Shown here: positions 35,710-48,279 of the stretch, in pieces | Layout: the number at the start of each line of letters is the position of its first letter | Position numbering within the stretch: position 1 is the stretch's first letter | NCBI GenBank assembly: GCA_007644065.1 | Contig: VJWN01000009.1 | Coordinates: 62,001-126,000 of the forward strand | Length of the DNA: 64,000 nucleotides | Origin: Margaritispora aquatica | Taxonomy: Eukaryota; Ascomycota; Leotiomycetes; Helotiales; Discinellaceae | Direction of reading: 5' to 3' | Program-made: the position numbers and the translations under genes | The notes under the pieces: model-generated | What the model was told of the DNA's origin: nothing | Database searches by the model: none | The model's input: the letters and a program-made list of their open reading frames with translations, nothing else

Positions 35710-36624
35710 CTACAAGCTAGTCTCAATTGCCCTCCCTGCTGGGTGGACATGAGTAACGCTGGCCCAGAGACCAGTTGTCGTGGTAGCTGTTCGGATATGC
35801 TGCATTGTTGTGGCAAATTCTTCAGCTGTCGTTATCACATCTGTGGCTGGCTCGGTGACAGTTTCGGTCACAAAACTTGTTATTGTGCCATAATTGCCTT
35901 CTTGGCTCATGGAGTGGATTGCTCCCACCTGCACCAGCATAATGATCAGGACCAATATACAGATCAACAAGGCGCATGATAGTGCAATGGGTATCGTTAC
36001 AGCATTTCCCAAGTGCCAAGGAAGCTTGACCTCCATATTTGTGCTCAAGATGGGGGCATCTAGGGGGTTGAGAATGGGGCTAGGCTCAAAACCTGTATTT
36101 TTCTCAACTTCGGGAGGAGGTTCGTAAACAGATGTCCTCGGCTTTGGAAGTGCGTGCGGGCTCGGATTTGGTCCACGCCCAGACCGCTGGAACAAATGAG
36201 AGCTCTGTCTTCTTATTCTTCCTGTGATCATCGGTCTAGTACCCTTCGCAGCTGGCCTGCTAGGTTCCCCAGATGGCTTCCCCATCGTAGTTGAATCAAG
36301 TATCTGCAAGCAAGCAGCCAAGATTTTGGCAGATTCGCTACTCTTTCTCCTATCAGGTGCCTTTCCTTTCCCCTTCCACTTTCTCCTTCTCTTCTCTTCT
36401 CCTTCTCCTAGCGAAGGCTCCTTGTTTTCGCGGATGAACTCGCCACTTTCCCGAGCTTCTGCTATGACTGACGGTGGTGATGGAGCAATCCTCTTTTTGT
36501 TCTTCCCTCTGGTGAAACTGTGCATGCGTTGTATGTTTTGCAGATATGCGCGCTTCTTTCGCAGGTGTATGCTTGAGTCGACGTTGCTGGCAATATATTT
36601 GGGCACGGGTTTTGACAGCTCCAT
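35710..36624 (-). CDS. Unknown single-pass membrane protein
   Basis: I do not recognise a family. One uninterrupted frame of 304 residues starts with ATG at 36624. Residues 1-200 are hydrophilic with strongly basic stretches (KKRIAPSPPSV, KRRRKWKGKGKAPDRRK) and Pro/Ser-rich sequence. One strong membrane helix lies at about residues 208-232 (TIPIALSCALLICILVLIIM). The last 70 residues are Thr-rich with few charges (TETVTEPATDVITTAEEF), compatible with an O-glycosylated extracellular tail. A signal-anchor protein with a basic cytosolic N-terminus and an outside C-terminus is the natural reading. It could instead be a partial gene model, because neighbouring introns elsewhere are frequent. Confidence 0.6.
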   Translation of the reverse strand: MELSKPVPKYIASNVDSSIHLRKKRAYLQNIQRMHSFTRGKNKKRIAPSPPSVIAEARESGEFIRENKEPSLGEGEEKRRRKWKGKGKAPDRRKSSESAKILAACLQILDSTTMGKPSGEPSRPAAKGTRPMITGRIRRQSSHLFQRSGRGPNPSPHALPKPRTSVYEPPPEVEKNTGFEPSPILNPLDAPILSTNMEVKLPWHLGNAVTIPIALSCALLICILVLIIMLVQVGAIHSMSQEGNYGTITSFVTETVTEPATDVITTAEEFATTMQHIRTATTTTGLWASVTHVHPAGRAIETSL

Positions 36625-39094
36625 TGTCTAAACTGTGGTGATCTCGAAGCTTTGTTTGCTATGGGAGGAGGACTCGTGAAGCTCTAGATTATATGCTGCA
36701 AGATTGGGCTCTATGATAAATTCACAAATGTTACTCACATGCATTTCAAATTGTGGTAGTATCCTGCTTCATGGACGGATTCACGTCGAGTCGTGAGTTC
36801 AAGTAACTACATTGGCTCAATGAACGAAGATTGTTGCTCTTCTTTTCGAACCTCAAGCTGTTTTTATGAATCATGGCTGAATTTGGCGCTTGTCTTTGCT
36901 ATCTAGTTGAAAATGCGGGGAGAATGCGAGTAAATCTTAAAGTTTCTCAAACTATTACACTCATCAATAATGTGGCTGTGAGTGTGTATAGCATCCATGA
37001 CCACATCCATGAATGAGTCAGATACAGGACCGCCATATTTTTAGTCTTTAAGAGCTCTTTGATGACTCCGAACTTTTTCAGCTTTTTATCTGTTATTTAT
37101 CCTTGGGTTCGTTTTAAGGCAAAGAGTTTGTCGTAGTCTGTTCCAGCACAAACCCAGCGTCATGTGATTGAGGGTCGAGATTCATTAGACGAAATTAAGC
37201 GAAGATGTGGTGTTGACCGAGGAGATCTTCTCCGTTCAACTCTAACAGGCTCTCCCTCGCTCTATATAAGGGTCTAGTACTAGCCCAATGTTTATTTCCA
37301 TGGAGTTTGAAGCTTTTCAAATGTCTTAAACTTTCCAATCCAACCTTCTCTTCTCTCTATTTTCCAACCAAGCTGAGTCCTTATACCAACAATGATTTAA
37401 CGACGTCCAATGACCGATCCATAAATCACAAGAGTTAGAACCGTAACACTGAAAGTCGTCCACGAGATCCATCGAAAATTTCGGTTTGGTCACTCTCGCT
37501 TCTCTATCGCTTTTGTCCGCCACGTTGGCGTAGGAGCACTGTCTTTAGGAGGGTGAGGAGGAAAGGTTCAGGCCACTTGATGGTTAGCAAATGGTTGTAG
37601 GGGGTACCACTGCAGATTTTGAGTTTAGAAATGGTAGGCTTGACCGTGCAGGAATTTTTCTGCTAAGGGAGGAGTTGTGACTGGGGCAATTTGATTGTAA
37701 CTTTGGTCGGAACTGGCCTGTGGGGTTGGATGGTTGTTCTAAAGTCTGCGGAGAACATGGTTTCAATGGCAGGATAGAGAAAACGTGGCTATAGGGACCT
37801 GGAGACAGTCGATTTATCGAGGAAACTAAATGGACGTGGATATCCTGTACACTGACATTGGTCCCCTGATGAAAGACTGCAAATGCCTCACCCATCTCGT
37901 GAGTTACAAACTTAGTTTTGTGGCTACTAGCCTGCCTTAGGGATGAGAAGTGTGCTCTTGATGGGGATAGAGAATAACCGCTCAAAAGAAACTCCAAACA
38001 AGAGTTATATGTTTTGACAGCTGTGGGTACTACGATACTATAGAAATTATTTTTTAGCGCATAGCATTCTTTCAAACAACATATTATACTGACATGGTGG
38101 AGCGATATTGTATTGTCATTCAATGCTTCTAAAGTAGACGATCAACCTAAGCATCCAACATATCTATCTTAAAGACTGTTTGAAATCCTTGCTCGATAGG
38201 CGCTTCGTGTAGCAACCACGAATCTCAAAGTTCTTCGTGGCCATCTTGATTGAAGAACTTTATCCTCCATCACTTTAAGATGAAGTAAGATTAGTCAAGG
38301 CGTATCTAATACATTTTCACATATACACCTTAACGCCCTTCATGAAGAGAACAGCAGTCTTTCCCTAGGTTTTAATCACCTTTGGGTCATCCCCTAACAT
38401 CACCATGCCAATGTGACCTCAACTTTCGGAAGAACAAGATTCCGCTTTCCACCATTTAAGCCCACCAAGAGCTTCAACATCCATCCCATGACACAGCCAA
38501 GCAACACCCTTCTGACCGCCACATGATCCAACCACTTGAGCTCCAACATGCCCCTCAAAACCCCAAGTGGGCGCATATACTGGCGCTTAAATGCTATCAT
38601 AAGCTTTGACTGACCCTGGGCCCGTAAATTCTGAGTGCCAGAGTCGGGGAGTGTGATTAGCTTTGGAAGCACATTTCCTGAAGCATCGTGAGTTGAATTG
38701 TCAGGTCCTAAGCTGGTTTGCGCTTTGGACCATGTCTGTGAAGTTTGGAACTCGGCCGCTCACCACTCTTGTGTGCTCTCGTTCTTTGTTTGGATTGTGG
38801 AGGTGGGGATTGGAGCTCATGCCTTTTTTCATGAGAATCATCGATGAAGAGGGTCGGCACCTGGTGACCTTGAAACTGCTTTCTCTGTTCCAAAGACGGA
38901 GCTTCATACAAAGAGCTGCCGTTTTAATGAGAGAAGTGAATTGCTTGAAATTTGATTACTGCACGGATTTTCACCATCAACATATAGAACACATGGCATA
39001 AAAACCTTTACATTTGTTCACTATTAGAAACGCCGTCCATGCCTTTTATGCCCCCTTTAGCCACATGCATTCAAATTTTCTGCTTTGCGCCAAA
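36625..39094. other. Intergenic region with a possible coding relic
   Basis: This 2.5-kb gap holds the promoter of the minus-strand membrane-protein gene and the 3' flank of efl1. An open frame at 37584-38123 (-) has no ATG at its 5' end and no motifs. At about 38410-38570 on the minus strand, a Gly/Trp-rich frame (WGFEGHVGAQVVGSCGGQKG, then VAWLCHGMDVEALGG) looks protein-like but is preceded by an in-frame stop, so it may be a degenerate gene. No intact gene is supported. Confidence 0.35.
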
Positions 39095-42000
39095 CTACCG
39101 CTTGAGAGTCTTCTGCTTCTCTGCATCTTTAACAAGCTTTCTCTTGACAAGAAGACCCTTTCTCTCTCTTACACTATCAACATACCTGCCCGCCACATTC
39201 TCTTTGTCGGCCAGTTCTCCTAGATCCTCAAGGTCGTCCTCTGTGAAGGGTACCCAGAACGGATCTTCGTCAAGAATCTCGTAGCCTTGGAAGATGAGCT
39301 GAGGGGAAGCCGCGCCGGAAGTACGCTTGCGAATCTCATCTGCGAAGCCAAACGACTCGGCAACTGGGAGCAAAGACACAATTGTGTAGAATGGTGTACC
39401 TTCTTTGAGAGCTTCAGAGAGGACACGGCCTCGACGACGGGTAAGCACATCGTAGACACGGCCCAGGACTTCGGCTGTGGTTTGTTAGCACATACAAATT
39501 TAGAGGAGATGAGATTGCTTACTGCTAGCTTGGATCTCACAAGAGTACATGGCGAGAAGCAGTCTTGGACTCCAATCCAAGAAACCCTGCTTGATAGCGG
39601 CTTGAACGGTTTTAATAACCTCGCCAGTCAAACGGCCAATGCTAGAAGACTCCTCGTCACTTGAAGGTGCAACAATCACTTCTTCGAGGAACACGGCTAT
39701 GCCTTGGACAGGTTCGTTGCAGAGTGGACCTTGAGCGGTCGCGAGCTGAAAAGCATAACTGATCTTGTCCGCAAAAGAGCGAGCTTGATGCGAATCGTCC
39801 GATTTATGCTCAGTCTCATCTTGGGTATCGCGGAGACTATGACTGTTAGCGGTAAGCTCCCGACAGATTAATTTGAATGACTTACAAGCTCCCGCAAATG
39901 GCATCTTTCGTTGCGTCAATCAGCAGATTAGGTCCTGTTCGTCGAGGCCCAAAAGCAGTGATCTGTTCAACAGCGTTTGCCCATATTTCTCGTTGACCTT
40001 TGACACCTGCGAAGACTTCTGAAAGTTGCTTCTTAAATTCAGGTAGTGACAAGACCTTGGTAGCATCAACCAGACTATCGTCAACATCCTCCTGCTCTGC
40101 ATCATCGTTTTCAGTCTCCGCGGCTTTCCGATCTGAGTAGAGTCTTTTAATTGCAGTAGTGTTCTTGCCGAGGTATTCTGTGACCTCTGTTGGTAGCGGC
40201 AAGACGCGAAGTCTAACTATGACTTGCTTTGATGTTGTAGTGGCGATCACAGTGCCTCTGCCAAGTTCCTTGTTAGCAGCGGGTTTCATCTCCTCTGCCT
40301 TGATAATGGTCTCCCGGTAAGGAACAATAGCTTCACCAGCTTGAATATCACACTTTGCAAAACGCTCTCTCAAATCTGTCAAGCAGCGCTCAAGGTGAAG
40401 CTCGCCAGCAGTTAGCAGAACGTGTTCTCCACTTTGAAATTGCTCATACTCTGCACAAGGATCACTTTGGACAAGCAGCTTCAAACCGTTGATCATCTTC
40501 TCTAAGTCTGCAGGATTCACCGGTTCCAACGCCACTCGCACTATGGGTTGAGAGCCCATACTGACACCTGCGAGGTTGATTCCACCTTCCAGTTGGCTAC
40601 AGATCGTACCAGACTTCAGTACATGACCCTCCAAGCCACCAATGCCAAAAATGACACCAGCAGTAACAGATTGAAGAGGCTCAAGTCCACGGCCCATAAG
40701 GAGATACAGAGCTGTAACTGTGACCTTTTTAGGTTCTGGGCTATGGTGAGGGTCCGCCGGAGTGAATTTAGGTGGCAGAACGTAGACTGAATCACCAACT
40801 GAGAGAGTTCCTGAATAGATTCTCGCGAATCCGATCAGGTGTTCAGGGTCGTTTTTTTCCTCTGGCTCTTCTAGAGATGTCTCATTTAATGCTTCCGTAA
40901 TGTCGTTAATTCCATTCGACTCAGCAGCATCAGCTAGAGCTCGAGCCTTGGCAATCTCAGCACGTTTCCGCCGACCCATTTCCAATGCTTCTTCAGAACT
41001 CAAAGCGCCACCTCGTCGCTTATTCTGGGGCATCTCGCTCTCTGGAATGGACACCATTTTACTGATGTAGGCGACTACAGGATCTGATTTGCTGGCTTTT
41101 GATTTTACCATCGCCTCTCGAAGATCTGCATCGATATAGGCAGCACCTGGAGATTCTTCAATGAGCGCCGGTAATCTTGTTTCTTGTGCGATAGGTGGTG
41201 ATGGCAGTGATTCAATGACAGATACCAAAAGGGCTGTAGACAGTGGCAACCAGGCACCGAAGAGTGTCGTTAGAATAGCCCTAGGATCTCTTGACCGTGT
41301 GATATGAGGTGGGAGTGTAATGCCTAACGATTTGGTAATCTTTTCAGTCATAACAGGGTCACTAAAGATAAGTGTATTAGAAATTTGACAAAATTTGATT
41401 CTTGTATAAACATGTGTGAGAGAGATAGGAAATCCACGCACCCCTTTCCCTTGTCACCGCCTGTTGTTGCCGTATACACTGCCCAGATTTGCTCAAGAAC
41501 AAGTTGTACGAACATAGGCTTCAACGCTCGGCCTTTCAAATGCTTTGGTGCCAAGACCTTTTTCGTCTTAGGATCTAAATAGAAGTCTCCCCAAAGGACT
41601 TTCTCCATTGCTGTTCTCTTGATTCCAAGTTTCTTTTCGTATAAGCTGGCAAACTGCCTCACTGTGAACGCCCATCCATCGATAGCACTGCTGAATATCA
41701 CGTTATTCTTCTCTGGGGCGAAGTAGAGGTCTTCATCATCTTTCTCCTCGAATTCATGAGATGCAAAGTTGTCAGTATCCACAGAAGTCCCTGTTGTACC
41801 ACTGGAAGCTTCTCGTTCTATCCGCTCTTGCTCCTTAGCAGCAATGCGTTCGTCCATCTTCTCGCGCCAATTCAGGTCCTCTTCCATTCTTTCTCCTTGG
41901 AAGAAGCTGCCGAGAACAGCATTCACCTGTTCTAGAAGCTTACTAAGATGTGTATACGCCTCCCATGGAGTCATCTTTAGCTCCGAAATCAAACGGTCCA

Positions 42001-42859
42001 TCTTGTTGATGACAAGAATAGGCTTCATATGCTCGACCCAAGTCTGTCGTAGAACTGTGACGGTCTGACTACAGACACCTTCCACAGCATCCACGAGGAC
42101 TACGGCTCCATCGCAAAGCCTTGAAGCTGTGGAGACTTCGCTGCTGAAATCAATATGTCCAGGAGAATCAATTAAATTGATCAAGTATTCATTTTGTATG
42201 GGCGTAGCATCTGGTGCAGACCTCCGCATCATCGAGAAGTATAAAGAAATGGCTGATGATTCCATTGTGATTCCTCGGGCTTGTTCGTCTGGTCTCGAGT
42301 CTAGATATCTGATCTTTCCAGCGAGCTTCGCAGATATAATACCATTTGTCGCAAGTAACGCATCTGTGAGAGATGTCTTGCCATGATCCTATGCAAGTGT
42401 GAGCATGGCCTAAGTTGTATTGTAATTGGGGCGATATTGTCGAAGAATTCGATACCACGGAAACACATCCTTTGCGAGAGCTTATATCACTGGAGTGGGT
42501 TGACTTACAACGTGAGCCAATATACATATCTGTAGATTCGTTAGCAAGACTTTATTCTGGTCTCTATGCACAGCATATTATGTCGAAGAGCGCAACAATT
42601 TGGTGTCCGTGGAAGTCGTTCTTGTCGAACCCAGCAATCTCTCGAGCCGTTCAGAAAAGGATCTACATCATATACAGGTGCATATCGCATGAGTCTCTTC
42701 TCTTTTCCACTGTAGTCTTGCGCCCGCAACTTGCGGCTTGTGTTGCCTTAAAGGTATCATTTAGGCGCATGGTGTGGAGGGGTAGGTTGAACTGACATTT
42801 CTAATATTGTCCGGATTTCGCTGCAAAGCAACAAGCTTTTCTGGATTGACGAGCGGCAT
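39095..42859 (-). CDS. efl1: Efl1/Ria1, elongation factor 2-like GTPase of 60S ribosome maturation
   Basis: Efl1 is a cytosolic GTPase that works with Sdo1 (SBDS) to release Tif6 (eIF6) from late pre-60S ribosomal subunits. Six exons (minus) join in frame: 42797-42859, 42509-42529, 41442-42388, 39886-41361, 39523-39842 and 39095-39474, about 1068 residues. The fifth exon could instead begin at 39836, two residues shorter. The N-terminus is [20 protein letters not shown]. The second exon is only 21 nt and encodes ICILAHV; the G1 motif continues as DHGKT in the third. Other GTPase motifs are [15 protein letters not shown] and NKMDR. A large acidic insertion typical of Efl1 follows, then the EF2-like C-terminal domains ([46 protein letters not shown]). 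Domain order and length fit the family. Confidence 0.95.
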
Positions 42860-45800
42860 ATCTGACTGTGTATCTATCTCAACTTACAGGCGCGGTGTCT
42901 TTGAGAGAGAGGGGAATTAAAGGGACGGATATACACTTGAAAAATTCGAAGGATGTTTGTATCGTGAAGTTCTCAGTATGAGTGATTGTGAATCATCCGT
43001 CGATCTCCCGGCCGCCAAGCCCAACCCCACCATCCAATCACATGACAGTTCGCCTTCAGCAGCTCGCATACACTTGTGGTGGCAATGATACCTGAAGCCT
43101 TTGACCTGAGCATATTGAAATTCGTTCTGAAGAGAGTGTAATGATAGAGAAGTGTCGTATATTATTGAACTTGTGAAGACCTTTTCCAGACAATGCGTGA
43201 TTCTTGTTATGGCCTTCTCCTAATCTGGTTTCACAGACTTGCCCTACAGTGCTAGAAAAACTCTCGGCCAGAAACACAACATCAAGCTTTCCAATATAGA
43301 CTAATAAATTCGGAGCACAGTAAAATCAAGTCAAATTCCCGTTAAAACCAAACCAGTTGTCTCGAATCCGTCAGTGTTCTGTGACAGAAGTCAAACTCTG
43401 CTCAAAAGTGAAAGCTACACAATTTGAAGAGGTAGAACTCAATATCCCAATTTTTACTTAGTATAATGATCATTCGGAGCACAATAACAGAACATAAAAA
43501 TACTCCAAATCCGACAACTAGAACGCTTTCCACTATACGCTCTAATTGAGGTAGTAAGTTAGATTAATTGCCAGGTAGACTGCTGGCTCATAGGTTGTCA
43601 CTTACTTGAGTTGTCGGTAGAGGCCACGCAATGAAGCTTTGCATACAAACTGGAACTTCCTTGCATACGGGACCTAAAATTAATGCGGACTATGAAGCCT
43701 TATGAGTATAAACATCGACAAAAGCCTAGGACGGCTGACCAGTAAATTGCTACAAAGCGATGTTCTGCTGCATTTGCTATGAACTGGACATGGTGCGATG
43801 ATTTCTTTGCGTTATTTTTTGGTGACATCGTCAAAGAACCAAAGCACGAAAGCTAAAGCCCAATCACACCTTGCGAATGAATGCCGATTAATTCATGGAT
43901 TCGGATCACAAGCTTGAACATTTTGCTCGCTCATGGTCATGGGTATGGAAATAATCCGCTGTATTGTCCTCTGCGCTTCGTCTTATGAACTCTCAGCAAG
44001 GCCATATGCTTCAGTCCGCAACCCGACGTCGCAGTAGGAGGAGCAAATTGTTCAGCCCATTTTCGAATATCCACAAATATTTGACCATGCAACGGATCCT
44101 GCATACCGAGTTTGTAGTTTTTATGTGATATATATGATCCAAAAATAGCGAGGTATCGCCTCCTTTGCAGAATGTGATACGTGTCCAAAACCTCGAGATT
44201 TGAAAACTGGGGTTGTTGTGGTGGCTATCATTCATTAATTTCGAGAAGTCTGATGGCAAGATATTTTCCAGAACTTGCAACCTAGATACTACAATACATT
44301 CCGCTTGTCATCATACTAGGCGCTTTTGCTTGTGTGGAACACCATGCGGAACATAGTCCTTAAAGCATGATAATACAACATACCGTCCGCATTGATATCT
44401 TCTTTTTTCTGTTCCTCGAGATTTTGGAGGAAGCCTTCGTATTTGCGGACTTGCGCGAATTGCGAGATGTCTAATCTCATCTGCTGCAGAATTGATTCTC
44501 ACGTAATTGGTGGTAAGTAAGCCATGATTTGATGGTACTGGTGCTCGTCCTAGGATCTTCGGCTGATTGAGACATGATGGCTGGTGGAAAGTTAGGTAGT
44601 GTGTTCATACAGCAGCAGTCAGAAAAATCTCAGGAATAGGATTGTCAAAGTCGGTCAGATCCGTGTTCGTCAAAGGCCAAAACCCGGCTCGTAGGTAGAT
44701 ATCTAAGTATCCCAAGTAATTGGGAGAGACTTCTCCTAGATTTCTTATTTATATGCTTTTCTGATGTGTATGATATCCTTGTATATTCGGAGGCATGAGC
44801 CCTACCTAGTTCTTGCTTATTTATATTTTCGTTTTCGACGGTGACGAATTTTGACAGCCTCGGAGAAAAGATGTCGTATTGAAACACGATATGACTGAGA
44901 AACAAATACGTGTCTCGTGGTTGGCCCAACGACCGCTCAATCACCATTCTTCCGCCTTAGAACTCAAAATAATCTCTGCCTGCTTACGAGGATGTAAACA
45001 TCTAGTTTCTTAATTACTCAGTCTAAAACAGCAGATCTTTGATCTTGCAAAGATGCTACTTGCCAATCTCACTGTCCCATTCCTGTCTCCACACCTCCTC
45101 GCTTAACTCCTAAACCAAAGAGTATACGCAAGCCAACCTCCCCCTCTCCCCCTGACAATACTCATACTTAGCTTGTGTTGAATATCGCGGTATTGAGAAA
45201 GTCCCCTTGCTTATGCAGATATCGTTGAAGATTTATATCATCATGATTCGTCAAGTGTTGTTGGTCTGTTGACACCAGAGCCAGACTTTGGTTGACTTTA
45301 CTAAATGGAATCTTCTGAGCTGCTAGCTGACCTGGTGTTAAATCTGTTGCTTAGAGCATACGCCAACATCACTTGAGCTCAAGTATCCCAATTGTGATGC
45401 AGATTTTATCATCTCTCAGAGATCGTACCGTTCCAGTAACCCTCTCGATCTGAAACCCGTGCAAAGCCATTTGGTCGGAAGCCAACTTCATCTTTCCTAG
45501 CATTGTGAAACAACAAAATCATTACAACGGGAGAGCAGATTGAGCAGGTTGGATCATTGCTCAAAAACAATGGATTCTACATCACAAATCTCATACCGCT
45601 ATTTTGAGTACGGCATCTAGGGATAGATGGAACGGCAAACACACCAATTGACTTGGAACGCTTCAAAGCGAGCCTGCCATTCAACATCATCTCGTAGGAT
45701 TCTTTTCTCTATTCTGATTAAGATATTTATCTCTGGCCGGGGTGCGTGCTGACACAGCGATTTTGCCGTGCCCAGATGTCGACTGTTACCTGGGTGAGCT

Positions 45801-46967
45801 GTAGGTAGGTATACCAGAACTTGAAAACACCCAGTATGCCTCACCTGACCATGATATACAATGATTCTGGCTTTTTGACAGCGCTCACTTGGAGTTTCCA
45901 CTTGAGTATCACATATGAGTTTGTGAAGTGTAGCCAAATCAACTTCAGTTCATCTCGCTCCATTCGTTTCAAGTTTGATGGAAGCGAAAAAAAAAAGAAA
46001 AGATAATATGGGTTTCCATAGGAGTACAAAGCAACAGCAACATAGTGCTGGATGTGCAGACTGTGTAGACTATATCCTGTGCTCGATCTGTTGCACGTCT
46101 TCCATAGACGCTTCGCCACGCCGCAATAAATTTCTGATCCTGGCAGCCTCTGAACGCGTTTAGCCCAAGAAAATGGAAGCTTGAGTGTAGATTATTTGGT
46201 CTAGATGTGTGGTTACAGTTGCATAAGAAGAGATCCCAGCACGCTTGAAGCCTGAAACAGGGCTTTGCTGGGTTTGCCATACTGTGTTCGCTGTCCACGG
46301 CGTCTCGAGTGAGGCGACATCGAGGAACATCCCGAACTGTGAAATTCTCGCCAACCATCTGAATTCGACGTGAGACAGGCTTATGAGGCTGAGAATGAGA
46401 CTTCGGACGAGCCTGTTCGCTGTCCTGTGGACTTGATGTTGCTATTTCAGATAAAAAATAAGCTTGACTGACATTACCCGCTGTGAATCTCAAACATCTG
46501 GTTGAGCGATCGGCAGCAATTCGTTGGCTTAGGTGAAAAGCTGAGGGGTCCAGGGGGGTTAGGTCACTAACATTATCCCTGTCAATATATCCCTCTCTCA
46601 AACATGTACCGGCAGCCTCTTAGACCTTCCATCAACACCACGTCAAAAAGATAAAAGATATCCATCCACAAATTCCCATTATGAAGCGATCAACAATTTT
46701 TGAAGGAACGTGTTATTGAGGCATTGGACTTTGAATTCCTAGAAAAGGCTGGGAGGACAACGCTGAGACAATAAGACACTAACGGCCAAAAACGTCAATC
46801 AAGTCGGGTGGCTGAACTATTCACGACGAGGAGGTCGGGGAATCCACCAGCATTTTTGCTAGCTAGACCCCTTCACACACCCTTTACGATTCTGCAGGCA
46901 GCTTCTCCCTCTTTCTTCGATAACTACAATTCTTCTGCTGGTCTTCGGAATAGCTTCAATTACGACA
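42860..46967. other. Gene-poor AT-rich region
   Basis: This 4.1-kb gap is the largest without an intact gene. Apart from a possible gene remnant at 43937-44575 (-), I found only short open frames. The 210-codon frame at 45969-46601 (-) has no ATG near its start and no recognisable sequence. An A-run lies at 45987-45996. No inverted-repeat element was recognised. Confidence 0.35.
43937..44575 (-). pseudogene. Possible gene or gene remnant of unknown function
   Basis: Several protein-like fragments follow one another on the minus strand. The first starts at ATG 44575 (MSQSAEDPRTSTSTIKSWLT). After a frame change it continues as ISQFAQVRKYEGFLQNLEEQ ending INADG before a GTATGT donor-like site. 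Near 44280-44190 a frame reads LQVLENILPSDFSKLMNDS, and from about 44195 to the stop at 43937 one reads QFSNLEVLDTYHILQRRRYL and later IRKWAEQFAPPT. I could not connect these by introns of normal length: the gap between the first two fragments is only 32 nt. It is either a real gene with unusual introns or a decayed one. The family is unknown. Confidence 0.25.
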
Positions 46968-48279
46968 ATGGCACAAGTACAGAACCAACCAATGGAACAC
47001 CCAACTCCCCCGCGACAGATCCCAGGGCGAACACAGCCTCCAACTACTGTTGCTATACCTCCTCCTGCGGCATTCTCCTCGACGTCAAACTCCGTTTCAC
47101 AGACGCGGAACTCGCAGATTGGGCTCAATACTTTCTCCCCTGTTAACCAGAACGGAAGCTTTGAGTTCGATCGTGTGCTCAAGAGTGGTTATGTACAGAA
47201 GCGGACGAGGAAAACTAAGGTATGGCTTGCAGCCTTGTGTAATAGAGCAATTCTAACAGAACATGCAGGCTTGGAAACCTATTTTCTTGGTTCTTCGGCC
47301 TAACTCACTCTCAATCTACAAAGACCAAAACGAAGACAAGCTCAAGCACAAGATTCATCTTACTGATCTTACAGCCGTTGCGTTCCTAAAAGATCCAAAG
47401 CAAAAACGACAAAACGTATTCGGACTGTTCTCTCCATCAAGGAATTATCACCTCGAGGCGAACTCCCACAAGGATTCTCAGGAATGGGTAGAGCTCATTA
47501 GACAAGAAGCACGGATAGAGGAAGACGAAGAGGAGCTTCTGCTAGCAAGCCCGGGAGGCAACGCCACAGGCTCCTTCATGGGATTTGGCCGAGCCATGAA
47601 GCAACGAGATGAACAACGTCGGTTACACGACGAGCGATTAGGATCAAGCTCGCCAGAACCTACGGAACACACCCCCCGTGCACAGCGGAATCGTATGTTA
47701 GGCCTCAATGCGAATAGGAGGCCATCCCACACAATTGAATACTCAGGCAACGAGATTGCGTCTCATTCAGATATGTCAGAGTCCGAGGCCGCCGGCCGAG
47801 TTTTTAGCAATTCTACAGCCCCAGGCATCGAAGAGCCCTTGGCTGTGCAAGCACCTACCTCTACAACTACAGCATCAATGATGGGCGCACGGAACATGTC
47901 CCAAATGAGCGGCTTCAATGTGGAGCAAGACCCTGAGCGAGTAGTCTGGCAAGGCCACCTTCTATACCTGAAATCCAAACGCGGCGTACGGCAATGGAAA
48001 GACCTCTGGGCTGTTATCCGACCACGGAATATTGCTTTGTACAAGAACGACTCGGAGTACTCGCCCATTCTCATCATCCCACTGACGGCGGTCATCAATG
48101 CGGTGGAAATTGACCCATTGAGCAAGACAAAGACACATTGCTTGCAGATAATCACGGAAGAGAAGAGCTATAAGTTCTGTGCGCATAATGAGGATACATT
48201 GGATAATTCTCTCGGGGCGATCAAAAGTCTACTGGCGAAGAGGAAGGAGGTCGAGGGTGTTCAGGCACGACGGTCTTGA
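46968..48279 (+). CDS. Protein with two PH domains
   Basis: Exons 46968-47219 and 47269-48279 join in frame to 420 residues. The first 65 residues are Pro/Thr/Gln-rich. The first PH domain (about 70-175) starts FDRVLKSGYVQKRTRKTK and continues AWKPIFLVLRPNSLSIYKD, ending in QEWVELIRQEARIEED with the conserved Trp of the final helix. A polar linker with SSSPEPTEHTP follows. The second PH domain (about 300-405) has VVWQGHLLYLKSKRGVRQWK, then LWAVIRPRNIALYKND and a C-terminal helix with DTLDNSLGAIKSLLAKRKEV. The intron splits the first domain between strands. PH domains bind phosphoinositides or small GTPases, so a membrane-recruited adaptor is likely; the exact role is unknown. The start at 46968 has good context (ACAATGG). 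Confidence 0.9.

Noticed and set aside
37584..38123. 179-codon open frame on the minus strand
   Set aside because: It begins at a TTG, its first ATG is far inside, and the composition shows no recognisable domain.
45969..46601. 210-codon open frame on the minus strand in the gene desert
   Set aside because: It begins at a TTG, has no early ATG, includes translation of an A-run, and shows no domain or splice-supported extension.
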